Assembly (NCBI GenBank): GCA_024529925.1
Contig: JAFEUB010001797.1
Span: 914,501-978,500, forward strand
Origin: Ophthalmolycus amberensis
Lineage: Eukaryota > Chordata > Actinopteri > Perciformes > Zoarcidae
Length of the DNA stretch: 64,000 nt
Direction: 5' to 3'
Position 1 is the stretch's first letter, and every line of letters begins with the position of its first letter. A program made the position numbers and the translations under genes. Shown here piece after piece: positions 47,851-58,660 of this stretch. The notes below the pieces were generated by a model. That model saw only the letters and a list, made by a program, of their open reading frames with translations. It was not told the DNA's origin and did not search any database.

Positions 47851-49350
47851 TAAAATGTCCACATTCTGTGTTTTGGAGACTGCCATGTGTAATGTCGTAA
47901 CCCGGCTCCCAAGCTATGACAAATACGGAAGGACACAAGGCAGGATGGGATTTAAAGGTATTTATGATAACATAGTAAAGAACGGCTACCAATGGTGAAG
48001 TGTGACAGTCAGTAACATCAGTAATGTAACGAGAATGCTTGCCTGATGAAGTGTGGGGCATGGTCAGCGGAAGTAAAAGACCCAATCTTTAAACGGGCAG
48101 CACTGGCAGAGAGGACTTCATGTGCGCAGAAGAGCAATGGAGTAGGGCTGTTATTCCTCAGAGCTCCAGGACCAGGGGCTCTGCAGCCAGTAATCTGCCA
48201 CAACTGCGCTATTGTGACTCCTGACGGGGACGGTTAAGTGGCAAAACCATACTTGGACATTTGTACATAAAGTATATTAGCTCCTTTCAGGCTCATCCCT
48301 TAGGGACGCGCTTTTCCTCTCCTGCTCGTGTGACATGGCATCTTCCTTGTCCTAAGATGCACCTTGATAATGGGTGCCGCGCTGACCTGTGTGTCAGGTC
48401 GCTGTGCGATCACTTGAATGGTGTAACAAGCTGGTGAGTTTCGCTGATTCACTACAACGTCGACATGGATGCAGACCATCCGTGGGTTTTGGGGGATTCT
48501 GTCAAGGCCAGTGGTTTACGAGACACAAAGGGTAACTCAAGCTCTTTAAAGCCTTAAAAATGTGTACGGTAAGTCATGCATAAGTCATGCGTCATTTTGA
48601 CATTGTTTCTGGAATTTTGGCACGTCATGCAATTTCTCTAATAGCATTATCTCATTCATGCAAAATGTTCTTTGTATTATCTCTAAAGCTACCTCTCGCA
48701 TGCTGTTGTTCAAGTGGATCTTCGCGCATCACGGTATAAGGCCATTGCACGCAAGTCTGTTGGACTCACACTATTCTGGTCTAATGGGTACGTGACTTGG
48801 CGGGTAACTCATGGCTTAAACACTCCAAATGCGGAGGTGCTTGCACAGTAGTTGTGGCTTGGATAGACTCCACTATTCTTACCCCAGGTAACGTTCCTTT
48901 ATCCAAACGTGGTTAACTAGCATTTGAAGGTTATCCTCACTAGAATCAACTGATCACCTCAGCTATACTCAGGGCACTCTTTTAGAATAGGGGCTGCTAC
49001 TTCGGCGGCTAACCAAGGGATCTCCGCTACTACCCTACAAAAATTGGGACGTTGGTCATCCTCTGCCTTCACATCTTACATTCGCCCCGATCTCAACACC
49101 GTCCTCGATAATCAAAGATCATTGACGCCTTAAAATCCGGTAAGGAATGCATATAACTGGTGGTGGTGACATGTTCACATCGATTGGTGTATCGTTGGTA
49201 GGTCACATTATTAGTATTGGCTCATAGCAGGGGATAGCATTATACCCTTCTTGAAATGTTCCTTATAATAACACTAAGGTATGGATCACATTCTATTGTG
49301 CAAATGGATATCCTATCAGCACTGTATATTACTGTGCTCTGCGTTTATCT
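47851..49350. other. unassigned stretch, possibly repeat-derived
   Basis: No coding exon recognised. GGTCTAATGGGTACGTGACT at about 48778 resembles the motif of the array that follows, so this may be the upstream part of the same element. Confidence 0.35.
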
Positions 49351-50130
49351 TGCTCTATTCATCTGGTGTGACTCGACCGTTTTCTCCATCTGATTGGTCT
49401 AACACTGCTTCCCCCAATCTCCTGGTCTCACGTGACCTGGCTTATCGTGACTGTTTTCCTAGGTGACCGTGACCTGGCTTAACGTGTCTGTTTCCTGGTC
49501 CGACGGGACCGTTTTACTTTCCTAAAAGAAAGGGAGGGTCTGAGGTGCCCCGTTTCTAATTTCCTGGTCCGTATGATAAGAGACCCGTCCAGAGTTGACA
49601 AATTTCTAATTTCGCAGTCAGATATGACATAATTTCTATTTCGCGGTCCGAGTGATGTGAGACCTGTCAAAGTATGACATACGTTCTAGTTTCCCGGGTG
49701 AGCTCACCCGGTCTGGTTGTGCTGAGGCAGTGAGACCCCAAACATGCGGGGGTAAGACCCCCAACCGTGCTGTTCTACGTTCTCCCTTGAACCCCCCCTA
49801 TTCTGCTCTGCGGTCTAAACGTGACCTCCTACTATCCTACGCTGCGGTCTAATATGACCCCACCTATCCTTGTCTGCGGTCTAGCTTGACCCTCACCTAT
49901 CCCGTCCTGCGCTCGGACCCTCCGCAGGGCCGACCCCGCCATATGTTTCGGGATCTGTTGAAATCCTACCATACTCCGCTATGGGCTATCTAGACCCGCA
50001 CTATCCTGTCTCTGTGGTCTTCTAGACCACCGTATCCTAGTCTGCAGTCCATCATGACATTCCTCTATCCTTTGCTTTGACTAAACTGGACCTCTCACCT
50101 CTGGTCTAACATCTACTCGTTCACGTTCTA
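49351..50130. repeat. degenerate tandem array with a GGTCTAA...GTGACC motif
   Basis: About a dozen variants of CTGCGGTCTAA followed by TGACC recur at spacings of roughly 25-80 bases (for example near 49423, 49494, 49563, 49641, 49811, 49851, 49878, 50101), often followed by ACCTATCC or CTATCCT. The array is too diverged for a simple minisatellite and contains no frame. It is followed at about 50160-50400 by DNA with TATAAATACA and AATAAATCATTG, which could be the end of a long terminal repeat. Confidence 0.5.
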
Positions 50131-50470
50131 CCCTTAGATTTCTCTCATGACTAATTTTCTATTTTCTTAGGAAATTCACCACAGCAGTAGGTAAGGTATT
50201 TATTTATTCATATAAATACATTTCTTTTGGGGGATTAGGCCTGTTGGACCTCAGTATGCCTACCCTCGGTGATAGTACTTCAGGATGGAGTCCAATCGCC
50301 AATGACTTTGCACTTTGCATATTTGATGCTTGTATAATAAATCATTGTTAAATTATGAAACAAGTCTCTCCTGATTGAAATAAGATTAAGACCGTCATTT
50401 TAATAAAATATCAAACTGTTTGCCTTGAAAACTCACTCACTCCTGCCTGCGTTCACACAGCGTAAGGTCA

Positions 50471-50821
50471 TAGAAATGGAGATATCCCCAGGGGTCAGTT
50501 CTAGGTCCTGTGCTATTTAGCATGTATATCAACGACCTACCTGAGAGCTGTCCTGGGGTTGGCTGCCAGATGTATGCCGATTATACAGTTATTTATACAT
50601 CTGCCAGAACATCTAGCAAGGCTGCTGACCAGCTTACTGAATCCTTACATTCTGTATCGCAATGGCTTGAGTCCTCTCACTTAACACTGAATGTAAAAAA
50701 AACAGTTTCAATTTGTTTTTCAATATGTAAACGACACGAAAATGCAAGATTTATGGTAGAAATAAAGAATGAGGTCATCAGTGAGGTTGACAATGTGAAG
50801 TACTTAGGAATTTTTTTTTAA
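50471..50821 (+). pseudogene. LINE reverse transcriptase fragment
   Basis: The plus frame reads YPQGSVLGPVLFSMYINDLP, the conserved block before the active site of non-LTR reverse transcriptases. Then comes MYADYTVIY, where the second aspartate of the YADD active site has become Tyr, and SSHLTLNVKKT, the next conserved block. The frame stops at 50821 and no upstream endonuclease is seen. The most similar clades would be jockey-, L2- or Rex-like LINEs; I cannot choose. It is a dead 5'- and 3'-truncated copy. Confidence 0.82.
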
Positions 50822-50954
50822 AGCCTCTTGTGGACAGGTGCTGTAAATTAGCATTTCGCTACAAACACTTAACACAGTGCATCTGGGCTTTGTGCATAAA
50901 TGTATGTTACAATTCTAATGAAGTCATGATTGATTCATCTGAGACCAGCAGTCA

Positions 50955-51040
50955 TGTGACTACAAGGAGAAGAGAAGAGAAGAGAAGAGAGGAGGGGGAG
51001 GGGAGGAGAGGGGAGGAGGAGAGGAGAGGCTGGAAGTAGA
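50955..51040. repeat. purine-rich (GAGAA)n-like repeat
   Basis: A short AGAGA/GGAGG tract after the LINE fragment. Confidence 0.85.
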
Positions 51041-51340
51041 GCTACTGTGAGATCCATATTAACATAACATAACATATCGTGGATCCGAAGACAAATGATT
51101 TTGAAGTCAGTTTGAAGACCACGAGATGACCAGCTTTGTAAACAGTGGTTCATAACCCTGGCTCCAGATCCTCAAGGGTACATTTTACTGCACAGGTACT
51201 TCTACTTTTAGTACTCTTAAGTACACCTTGCTTATTATAACATAATTGACTAAGGTTTCGAATGCAGGACTTTTACTCGTCGTGGATTGTTTCATCAGTA
51301 TGGTATTAGTACTTTTACTTTCCTTTGATGACATTGAGGA

Positions 51341-51407
51341 CATGGAATCCTGACATTAAAGGCAAAGAATCCGTGATGTCATCATGATTCTTTCCATGGA
51401 GTCCTCA
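51341..51407. repeat. left 67-bp inverted repeat of the chimeric block
   Basis: The reverse complement of 55895-55961, with one mismatch in 67. Just inside it is a further small palindrome, GTCCTCAATG and CATTGAGGAC around a 4-base loop. Confidence 0.92.
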
Positions 51408-51424
51408 ATGTCATCATTGAGGAC

Positions 51425-51590
51425 TGTTTATCAAAGTGTTATTTACTGTTTTTTTCATGTTGGAATAAATGTTAAATATTTAACTGCAAAGTAGTAATGC
51501 GTGTTTGCATTCAATTATTCTGGGATGTTTGCTGAAATTGATTGGATGTGGCACAGCCCTACCTAGAACATGTTCCACCAGCCGCCACTG
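51425..51590. mobile_element. right-end fragment of the 7.7-kb hAT family
   Basis: Matches the last ~170 bp of the 7661-8960 element, including the terminal CCAGCCGCCACTG. The left end is missing. The same fragment is at 58789-58954 because both lie in the duplicated segment. Confidence 0.85.
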
Positions 51591-53705
51591 GTCCACAGCC
51601 ACGCAAAGTAGCTCTGTGAGGCTAAAGGCTAACATCGGCATGCTAACATGGTGATGTTTAGCAGCTTCATTGTCTATAATTATCACGATCGTAGTCTAGT
51701 GTGTAAGCGTGCTACCGTTTGCTTATTAACACTTAAAGTACAGTAGAGGCGGGTGAGAATCACATTAGTTTTGCAAATATTTGATCATAAGTACTGGGCA
51801 AATAAAATGTAATAGATCTCGATGGAAATTTAAGGGGTTCACCAAAAGCTTATTTTAACATAATTCATTCAATGATTTACTCATGGAAATGAATTAAAAC
51901 ATTTCTAAAGTAGAGTGAGAGCACCAGACGATAGAGACGGCCGCCCACAACAATGTCGTACTGCTGAGCTGACCGGCCTAATGGTGAGTGCTTGTCAAGG
52001 ACACAATAAACAGTGAGCACTTCTCTGCTCTGACTCTCCCGGCTCGTCTGTACAAATAGAAAAAACCCTCCAGCCTCCGACCAGATTCTTTTTTTAATTG
52101 GTCCCTCAATTAACTTAAAACAGAAGCCAGTGACGCATTGTGATTAGCTGTAATCACTGTATTCTCCCCAGCCCTTACTTCAGCAAACACCAGACCAGTA
52201 ACTGAGGACACAAGCATGTGGAGGATTATCAGGGGACTTAAAGGACTATAGTAGTAGTTGGATCTGAACACCCACATAGGTGTTTTCAGTTAACTGGCTG
52301 ATTAGACCTCTTCTACAGGTCCTGACTGTTAGGGCGGGACAAATTGCACCTGTCTGATTCTGATTGGTAGCTGAAGATCATCATAGCTCCACCTTCCTCA
52401 GCCAGAATAATAATTAAAAACACCTGTGTGGATGTCCAGAGGCTTTTTAACAAGCTGTGAATTACTAAAATGTTCCTCCCTTCAAAAACTGCTATCAGAC
52501 AGTTAACCCTTAACTTGTCTAATTAAGCCACTCAGTGGCCAACGGTATCACAGCAGCAGGTCCCACGCATGAAGAAAGGCACTGGAAAGGAAAAGTGTAG
52601 CTTCTATGAATGAAAGACAAAACACTCACAGTAACATCAAAGATAATATCAAGATACCACAATTTCACACGGTTAAATACCAATCACAATACTGTTCCAC
52701 TCACAGTTTGGCATGGAGGGCTGCAGTCGACTGGACCTGCGTTTATCCCCGTGGGAGCGCGTGTAAGTGTACATGAGTGTGTCCCATTCTGCTCCGTGCA
52801 ACATTCGGTGGTGAAACTTTTCTCAGGTGGACATCTTCGTGCAGAACACACACGACACTATTTTATTGTTATTCCCCTTTGCTTGTAGTGTCTGCGGAGT
52901 CATCGGCTGTTGCTTCCAGGACACCTGCTTCAACCTGCACTGCCTCGTGCTTTAATCCCACTGCTGCACTCATCCTGCACTGTAGTTTTGTGCAGAATAA
53001 AACATAAAAAGTTGTCTGCGTGCGTGTTCAAAACGCTCCTGTCGAGTCTGTCTGTCGTACTCCAGCTGTCTCTGTCTCCTCTCGGGGTTAATACGGAGCA
53101 AATCCTCTAAAGCTGTTGTCTCTCCCTCCCTCCCACCCCCCCCCTCCCTGGGTGCGTTTGTGTGGGGGTGCAGTTAAGGTATTAGCGTGCACTTGGCTGA
53201 CTGTTGAGTGTACTCTCGCATGCCCTAAAATCTCCCACAATGCCTTTCAGCTTCTGGTAAATCCAAAGCCAAAACATCAACAACAACACAGACAAGCAGG
53301 CACCTGTGATCAACACATTTAGGCACAGCTTGCTCTATTTAAGACATTATCACATGACAACAGAATCAACGTAGTTATGAAACTTAAATCTTTATACTTT
53401 ACTCAAGTCTTGAGGCTCCCGTGAAAAGAAAGTTATTTTCAACAATCTAGTACAGAACAACAAATGTTCAATTGCAAATCTAACCAATAAATACAACATG
53501 GAAATAAGACATTGTTCCACCAGTAAAACATATAATCCAGACCTCTGATATGATCTGTGCTCAGTGTTCAACATGTTTACGACATACATCGGTGGTGGAT
53601 TTCAGTCTGTTCACTGAAGACATAAGCATACAAAAATAATATACGACTGGATTCAGTTAGACTACACACATACAAAAATTGCTACGAAAGAAACAGAGGA
53701 TTCAC

Positions 53706-54105
53706 TTAAAGGAATAGTTCGGCATTAAGGGGAACGTGCCTATTAGCATCAGTGTAACCTAGCATTAGCATTTACTGTCGCGCTAGTTTCTCTCCTCTCC
53801 TTTGATCTCTGTGTTTCACTGAGCAGAGAGACAGCATCCAAACACACAATTAGTTTGCTAACTTGATGCTCTCGCTGCCAATATAAGAAACACCATTTTT
53901 AGAGTTGATAGTAGGCCAATTTTGTTACCATTGGACAGAGCCGGGCTAGCTGTTTCGCCCAGTTACCAGTCTTTATGCTAAGCTAACTGTCTGCTGGCTC
54001 CAGCTACATATTTACGGTACAGACGTGAGAGTGGCATCTATCTTTCGCATTTAACTCTTGGCCAGAAAGAAAGTGTGTTTTCCCAAAATGTCAAACTATT
54101 CCTTT
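53706..54105. mobile_element. short inverted-repeat transposon (MITE)
   Basis: Starts TTAAAGGAATAGTTCGGCAT and ends AAACTATTCCTTTCAG, giving terminal inverted repeats of about 14 bp. The interior, with GCTAGCTGTTTCGCC and TTTATGCTAAGCTAACTGTC, is a pattern I recognise as a very common fish repeat. A second copy at 61068-61467 comes from the segmental duplication. It has no coding capacity. Confidence 0.75.
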
Positions 54106-54255
54106 CAGTTGGACTTTGAGATTATACTTTGATGCTGAGCTCGTCACAACTGTGATCTCCCTCGCAGGAGCTCAACTTGTGCCGTTTGTTTTTCCCCCAT
54201 CGCTGAGAATCCCTTTTGAATGGGACTACGATTGGTTCTTTGGACCCGTCAGGTG

Positions 54256-54593
54256 TCAACCGGTTCCAACTGCATTGAGTTCACTGGAAATGGTCTCATA
54301 GCCAACAGAAACCAGGGTTAGGACATTATTCTCCCCGTCATCCGGCTTGCATTGTTCTGCTTGGGTTTCCATCTGAACAGCGGCTCCGGCTTCCTGCCTT
54401 ATCTTCTTTCTGGCTCGGCCTCGCTCTTTGCCTTTTGAGAGGGCCTTCCCCGGCTCTTTGACCCCCCCAGACACCTTGTGAGGGTTCTCGTTGTCAGCCG
54501 AGCGGGTTTTGCGGTGGCGCCAGCGGATGCGCCTGCGGATGCCCCGCATTGGCGGCCCGGAGTCGGCCGGGTCCGACGCCGCTGCCCCAGACA
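54256..54593 (-). pseudogene. truncated duplicate of the AP-2-like gene's last exon
   Basis: About 112 codons equal, with a few substitutions, to the basic C-terminal tail and stop codon of the gene at 61618-63133. The copy stops at the segment junction (54593), so the exon's splice acceptor and dimerisation helix are missing. It has no promoter or upstream exon nearby and is presumably not functional. Confidence 0.9.
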
Positions 54594-55868
54594 TGAATCC
54601 CAGCGTCATGAAATCGTAATGCAATTACATGCATTTGTTTCTGCAGAAATCAACAAGAGGATTAAAGTTTAAATTACTCATTTGCAAAGACAAGCAATAA
54701 AGCAGTCTTCAGCTATGTTATCTGGATTTGAGGGAATATAATGCAAGGTTCATTATGCATTATTAATAAGTCTTATATTAAAAGTAATATATGCGGGCCT
54801 CCTATAACAGAGTGGAAGTGGACTTATTGATTAAACACTTCATGTGTTTATGCAAAGACTAAGGCAACAGCTGCAAAAAAAATGTGTATGACATGTATGT
54901 CTTTGTTTTTTGTAAAACACAAGCATATATTAATGAGTTGCATGAAAATTAACCCAGTCGCCTGAAAACGTGTTGGTATTGTACCCGGTTTCTGCAAACC
55001 ATGGGATACATTGAATGTTGAACTTTTTGAACTGTAAATATGTTAAATGTGAAATATGTTTCATGTCAGCCGCACAGAAACCTCACAGAAACGCCACATG
55101 GTTAAAGTTGTGAAACTTGGTTCAGGTTAGAAAAAAGATCAAGTTAGTTACGTTATAGCGTAGCAACATATCGTAGCAACATAACGTAAAGCTTTAAGAT
55201 GAAATTGATATGTCACAGGGTTAACAAGCGTAACGTTACCTAACAAACGTACAAACTTTGCGTAATAAGTGTAAAGTCAACGTTGACAATTGGTTTCACA
55301 CAGGACTCGCACCGCGGTCTGTTAAAGTCCTCTGTTCGTTTTACTTGTTATATTTGTTATGATACCAAATAACAATCGTTAGTTTTATTACGTCACTTGC
55401 GCTGACCGATTAAAAAAAACATCGACAGTCAATTTATCCAGGGTTTGCAGAAACGTACAATGCCAACATTCTTTTCCCGGTGACAAGGCTGATCAAAATG
55501 TTTTTTTAAATAGAACATCAAAATACATATCGGATAGTGCAAGTAGATATGTAATGTTCAGCTACCGTCTTTGTTTCGATTTGGAGAAAGACGCACAAAA
55601 ATGTGTTCTAAATCTTTTTCATCATGCAACTGACTGAATATAGTCTTTGACGATCCCGGAAATATATAATACATAATTTGTGTTCCGAGTTCTTTAAAAA
55701 ACATTTACATCTTTTAATATTTACTGTAATTCTTTTTTTCAGATTGTGTAATTCAAGCATTTGCACTTTGCTACTGGCCAGCATACAACATGGAGCATAT
55801 AAAATGTGTTTGGTCTGATTTACACAGGCATAAATGCACAAATTATCTCCTATAATGAGAATATTGAT
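54593..55868. repeat. segment A', duplicate of 41035-42345
   Basis: Same orientation as the source copy. It lacks a ~20-bp piece near 55530 present in the source and has other small indels. It is joined directly to segment B' on its left and to the palindrome cluster on its right. Confidence 0.95.
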
Positions 55869-56087
55869 CATGATTCTTTCCATGGAGTCCTCATTGAGGA
55901 CTCCATGGAAAGAATCATGATGACATCACGGATTCTTTGCCTTTAATGTCAGGACTCCATGGATAGAATGTTGTCATGTTGTCATGGTGACATCAAGAAT
56001 GTTGTCTTGACAACATTCTTGATGTCACCATGACAACATTCCGTGATGTCATCATGACAACATTCTAGAATCATGATGACATCACGG
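55868..56087. repeat. cluster of three perfect palindromes
   Basis: Palindrome 1: arms 55868-55893 and 55895-55920 (26 bp, 1-base centre). Palindrome 2: arms 55976-56006 and 56009-56039 (31 bp, 2-base centre). Palindrome 3: arms 56041-56057 and 56071-56087 (17 bp, 13-base loop). All arms match perfectly. They share TGACATCA/TGATGTCA blocks. The right 67-bp inverted repeat (55895-55961) is part of this cluster. Confidence 0.95.
55895..55961. repeat. right 67-bp inverted repeat of the chimeric block
   Basis: Pairs with 51341-51407 (66 of 67 matching, inverted). Together they bracket the B'-A' chimera. Confidence 0.92.
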
Positions 56088-56235
56088 AGGCCTTCATAGC
56101 CCTGTACATTTCCTCACACATGTCAGATCAGACATCAAATTGGTTAAGACACACACTTGACAATTGCATTGGCAAACTCTCCTACAGTATTTCACATCAC
56201 ATCAAGTTGGTTCAGAAACACATTTGACAATTGCA

Positions 56236-57475
56236 ATGGCAAGCACACTGAGAATGAGACAACATCGACAGATGCTGAAGGAGCCCCAGAAGAAGATGGA
56301 ATTAAATTCCAAAGAGGTTGAACCTCCAATGAATTTTTACCCAATTTCAGACATTTCAGACATTAAGGACAGAGTCGAACTAAAAATTGATGAAGGCCGT
56401 CTTAAACATTTTCTAGATGTTCTCCACGAAAAGAACAAACCAACGAAGTGCACCGAGATGGAGGCATTCAAGGACTTCTGTCAGGCTAGAGTTGATGAAC
56501 AGTTAGAAGTCAGCAGTAAGCTCAAGGAGGCTCTTCAAAAGGCCGAGCAGGAGCTGAAAAATGGACATCTACAATGGCAAGAGGAGAAGTCTTCCCTCAA
56601 AGCACTCCACCAACAAAACTGTGACCACTTTCACTCCCAGGTGCAGGTCATCGCATCCGAACGAGCACAAGAGCAGGAAGCAGCAAAACAGACGCTGGAA
56701 ACAGCCGAGGCTTTCTATAAAGCCCAGATGGACCTCTCTAAGGCTACAGTTGATGAACAGTTAGAAGTCAGCAGTAAGCTCAAGGCAGCCTTTATCAAGG
56801 CTGAGAATGAGCTGCAGAGATTCCAGGCAGCCCATGAAGGCCAGCTGGAGGAACAGAGAGCGGAGACAAACAGGATCGCAGCAGCTCTGAAAGAAACACA
56901 GGACCTGCTGGAGGATTAAGCGTCAATTTCAGCCTAAAATTAAAAAGAACCGCTGTCGGATTACAATTAATCAACTGTTAGATGAGAACAGTAAGCTCAA
57001 GGCAGCCTTTATCAAGGCTGAGAATGAGCTGCAGAGATTCCAGGCAGCCCATGAAGGCCAGCTGGAGGAACAGAGAGCAGAGACCAGCAAGATCTTGGCA
57101 GTTCTGAAAAAGACTGAAGCTCAGTTAGATGCTGAGTCTCTCAATAATCTGGAACTGGCATCCCGCAATGCAGACCTGGAAAAAACCTACAGGGACCTCA
57201 ATCATGCCCAGCTGGAGAACATAGCTACTCTTCAAACAATACAGGAGGAAGCTACGCAGATGGTCAAAAGAAACCGGGCGTCCCAAGCCCAGCTGGAGGA
57301 GCTGAGAACGGAGACAAACATGATCAAAGCAGCCCGGAAAAAGACAGAAGATCTGTTAGAAACTGAACGTTTTCTTTGGCAGCAGGAGAAGTCTTACCTC
57401 AAGGCCACCGAAGAAGATCTTCAGAGCCAGATCACCAACTTGCAGAAGAAGAACAAATGGTTCAACTTCTCCTAA
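56236..57475 (+). pseudogene. single-exon coiled-coil protein gene, frameshifted
   Basis: The first frame, 56236-56919, encodes about 227 residues from MASTLRMRQHRQ. I prefer this Met to the one at 56164 because the ATG lies in a tandemly repeated TTGCAATGGCAA context and the upstream residues are not coiled-coil. A second frame, open from about 56930 to 57475, continues the same protein in another phase (QLLDENSKLKAAF... to KNKWFNFS). Nearly all residues form heptad-like Glu/Lys/Leu/Ala helices. The unit VDEQLEVSSKLK occurs twice, and about 90 bp are repeated exactly at a 217-bp period (56773 and 56990). The break could be a small indel or an unusual short intron. I recognise the style of fish-specific coiled-coil genes but no named family. 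Confidence 0.55.
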
Positions 57476-57546
57476 TGCCCGGCTCCCCCTGGTTCCAGAT
57501 CCTTGAGGATCTGGAGCCAGTGGGTAAGAACCACTGTAACCACTGC

Positions 57547-58163
57547 CAGTGGTTCTTACCCCCTGGTTCCAGATCCTTGAGGATCTGGAGCCAGTGGTTC
57601 TTACCCCCCGGTTCCAGATCCTTGAGGATCTGGAGCCAGTGGTTCTTACCCCCCGGCTCCAGATCCTTGAGGATCTGGAACCAGTGGTTCTTACCCCCCG
57701 GTTCCAGATCCTTGAGGATCTGGAGTCAGTGGTTCTTACCCCCCGGCTCCAGATCCTTGAGGATCTGGAACCAGTGGTTCTTACCCCCCGGTTCCAGATC
57801 CTTGAGGATCTGGAACCAGTGGTTCTTACCCCCTGGTTCCAGGTCCTTGAGGATCTGGAGCCAGTGGTTCTTACCCCCTGGTTCCAGATCCTTGAGGATC
57901 TGGAGCCAGTGGTTCTTACCCCCTGGTTCCAGGTCCTTGAGGATCTGGAGCCAGTGGTTCTTACCCCCTGGTTCTTACCCCCTGGTTCCAGATCCTTGAG
58001 GATCTGGAGCCAGTGGTTCTTACCCCCTGGTTCCAGGTCCTTGAGGATCTGGAGCCAGTGGTTCTTACCCCCTGGTTCCAGATCCTTGAGGATCTGGAGC
58101 CAGTGGTTCTTACCCCCTGGTTCCAGGTCCTTGAGGATCTGGAGCCAGGGGTAAGAACCACTG
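57547..58163. repeat. 45-bp hairpin minisatellite with hAT-like ends
   Basis: About 13-14 copies of a 45-bp unit. Each unit contains an imperfect 14-bp hairpin, CTGGTTCCAGATCC, TTGA loop, GGATCTGGAGCCAG. The array starts CAGTGGTTCTTACCCC and ends with its reverse complement GGGGTAAGAACCACTG, like the ends of a hAT MITE. A partial copy precedes it (57483-57541). Because 45 is divisible by three, several frames stay open through the array as 15-residue repeats; I treat these as by-products. Confidence 0.93.
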
Positions 58164-58175
58164 GAACCACTGTTC

Positions 58176-58276
58176 CGTATATTAACTGTTTCCCAAACTC
58201 ACTTACAAGTAATTAGTGGAGGAAAAATGATTCATTACTAATTACATGTAAGTGAGTTTGACAAACTGTTAATATA
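58176..58276. repeat. ~100-bp imperfect palindrome
   Basis: Arms of about 42 bp (GTATATTAACTGTTT at the left, inverted as AAACTGTTAATATAC at the right) around a 16-base centre. It lies exactly between the two blocks with hAT-like ends. Confidence 0.88.
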
Positions 58277-58280
58277 CAAA

Positions 58281-58388
58281 CATTGGTTCTTACCCCCTGG
58301 TTCCAGATCCTTGAGGATCTGGAGCCAGTGGTTCTTACCCCCTGGCTCCAGATCCTTGAGGAACTGGAGCCAGGGGTAAGAACCACTG
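58281..58388. repeat. two-unit copy of the hairpin repeat with the same ends
   Basis: Begins CATTGGTTCTTACCCC (one change from the array's end) and finishes GGGGTAAGAACCACTG. Between are two 45-bp hairpin units. This looks like the basic unit element from which the larger array expanded. No 8-bp target duplication was found. Confidence 0.85.
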
Positions 58389-58660
58389 TGGCCCAGCCAA
58401 CTATGCCAAGGTTCGAGCAGCCGGTCAAGGAAATGCCAGGCAGGTACAAACCAACTGGGATCACGCTGACAACGCTGCATATAGAGACATGATTACCGTA
58501 CTGGTTACAGCTTTGACAATTGCTTTCCCGCCGAGAATCAACACGACAAAAATAACATCATGCAAGCAAAAGCCTGGTGAAACTGTAGCAGACTATTACG
58601 CCAGACTCCATGTTATTTTCAACGACCACAGCGGTCTGAGGGATAAGCACCTGAGAAATG
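58389..58660 (+). pseudogene. gag: retroviral Gag capsid fragment
   Basis: The plus frame containing the ATG at 58489 is open upstream of it and reads NWDHADNAAYRDMITVLVTAL, then CKQKPGETVADYYARL, then FNDHSGL. This is the pattern of the C-terminal capsid region of gammaretrovirus-like Gag, including the KPGE block before the tail of capsid. It is on the opposite strand from the 16-24 kb provirus, and no LTR, pol or env is recognisable next to it. It ends in AT-rich DNA and is an isolated remnant. Confidence 0.62.

Larger units (their letters stand above)
51425..54593. repeat. segment B', duplicate of 58789-61955
   Basis: A 3.17-kb copy of the downstream flank and last coding part of the AP-2-like gene, with only scattered substitutions and short indels along its length, so it is recent. 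It ends abruptly inside the gene's last exon, where it joins segment A' with a single shared base. It contains a hAT right end (51425-51590) and a fish MITE (53706-54105). Confidence 0.95.

Noticed and set aside
57547..58163. CRISPR-like array
   Set aside because: Units are contiguous with no unique spacers, in a vertebrate genome; it is a minisatellite.
57376..58216. Proteins of 15-residue repeats such as VVLTPWFQILEDLEP
   Set aside because: Open in several frames on both strands because the unit is 45 bp; no evidence of a coding role.
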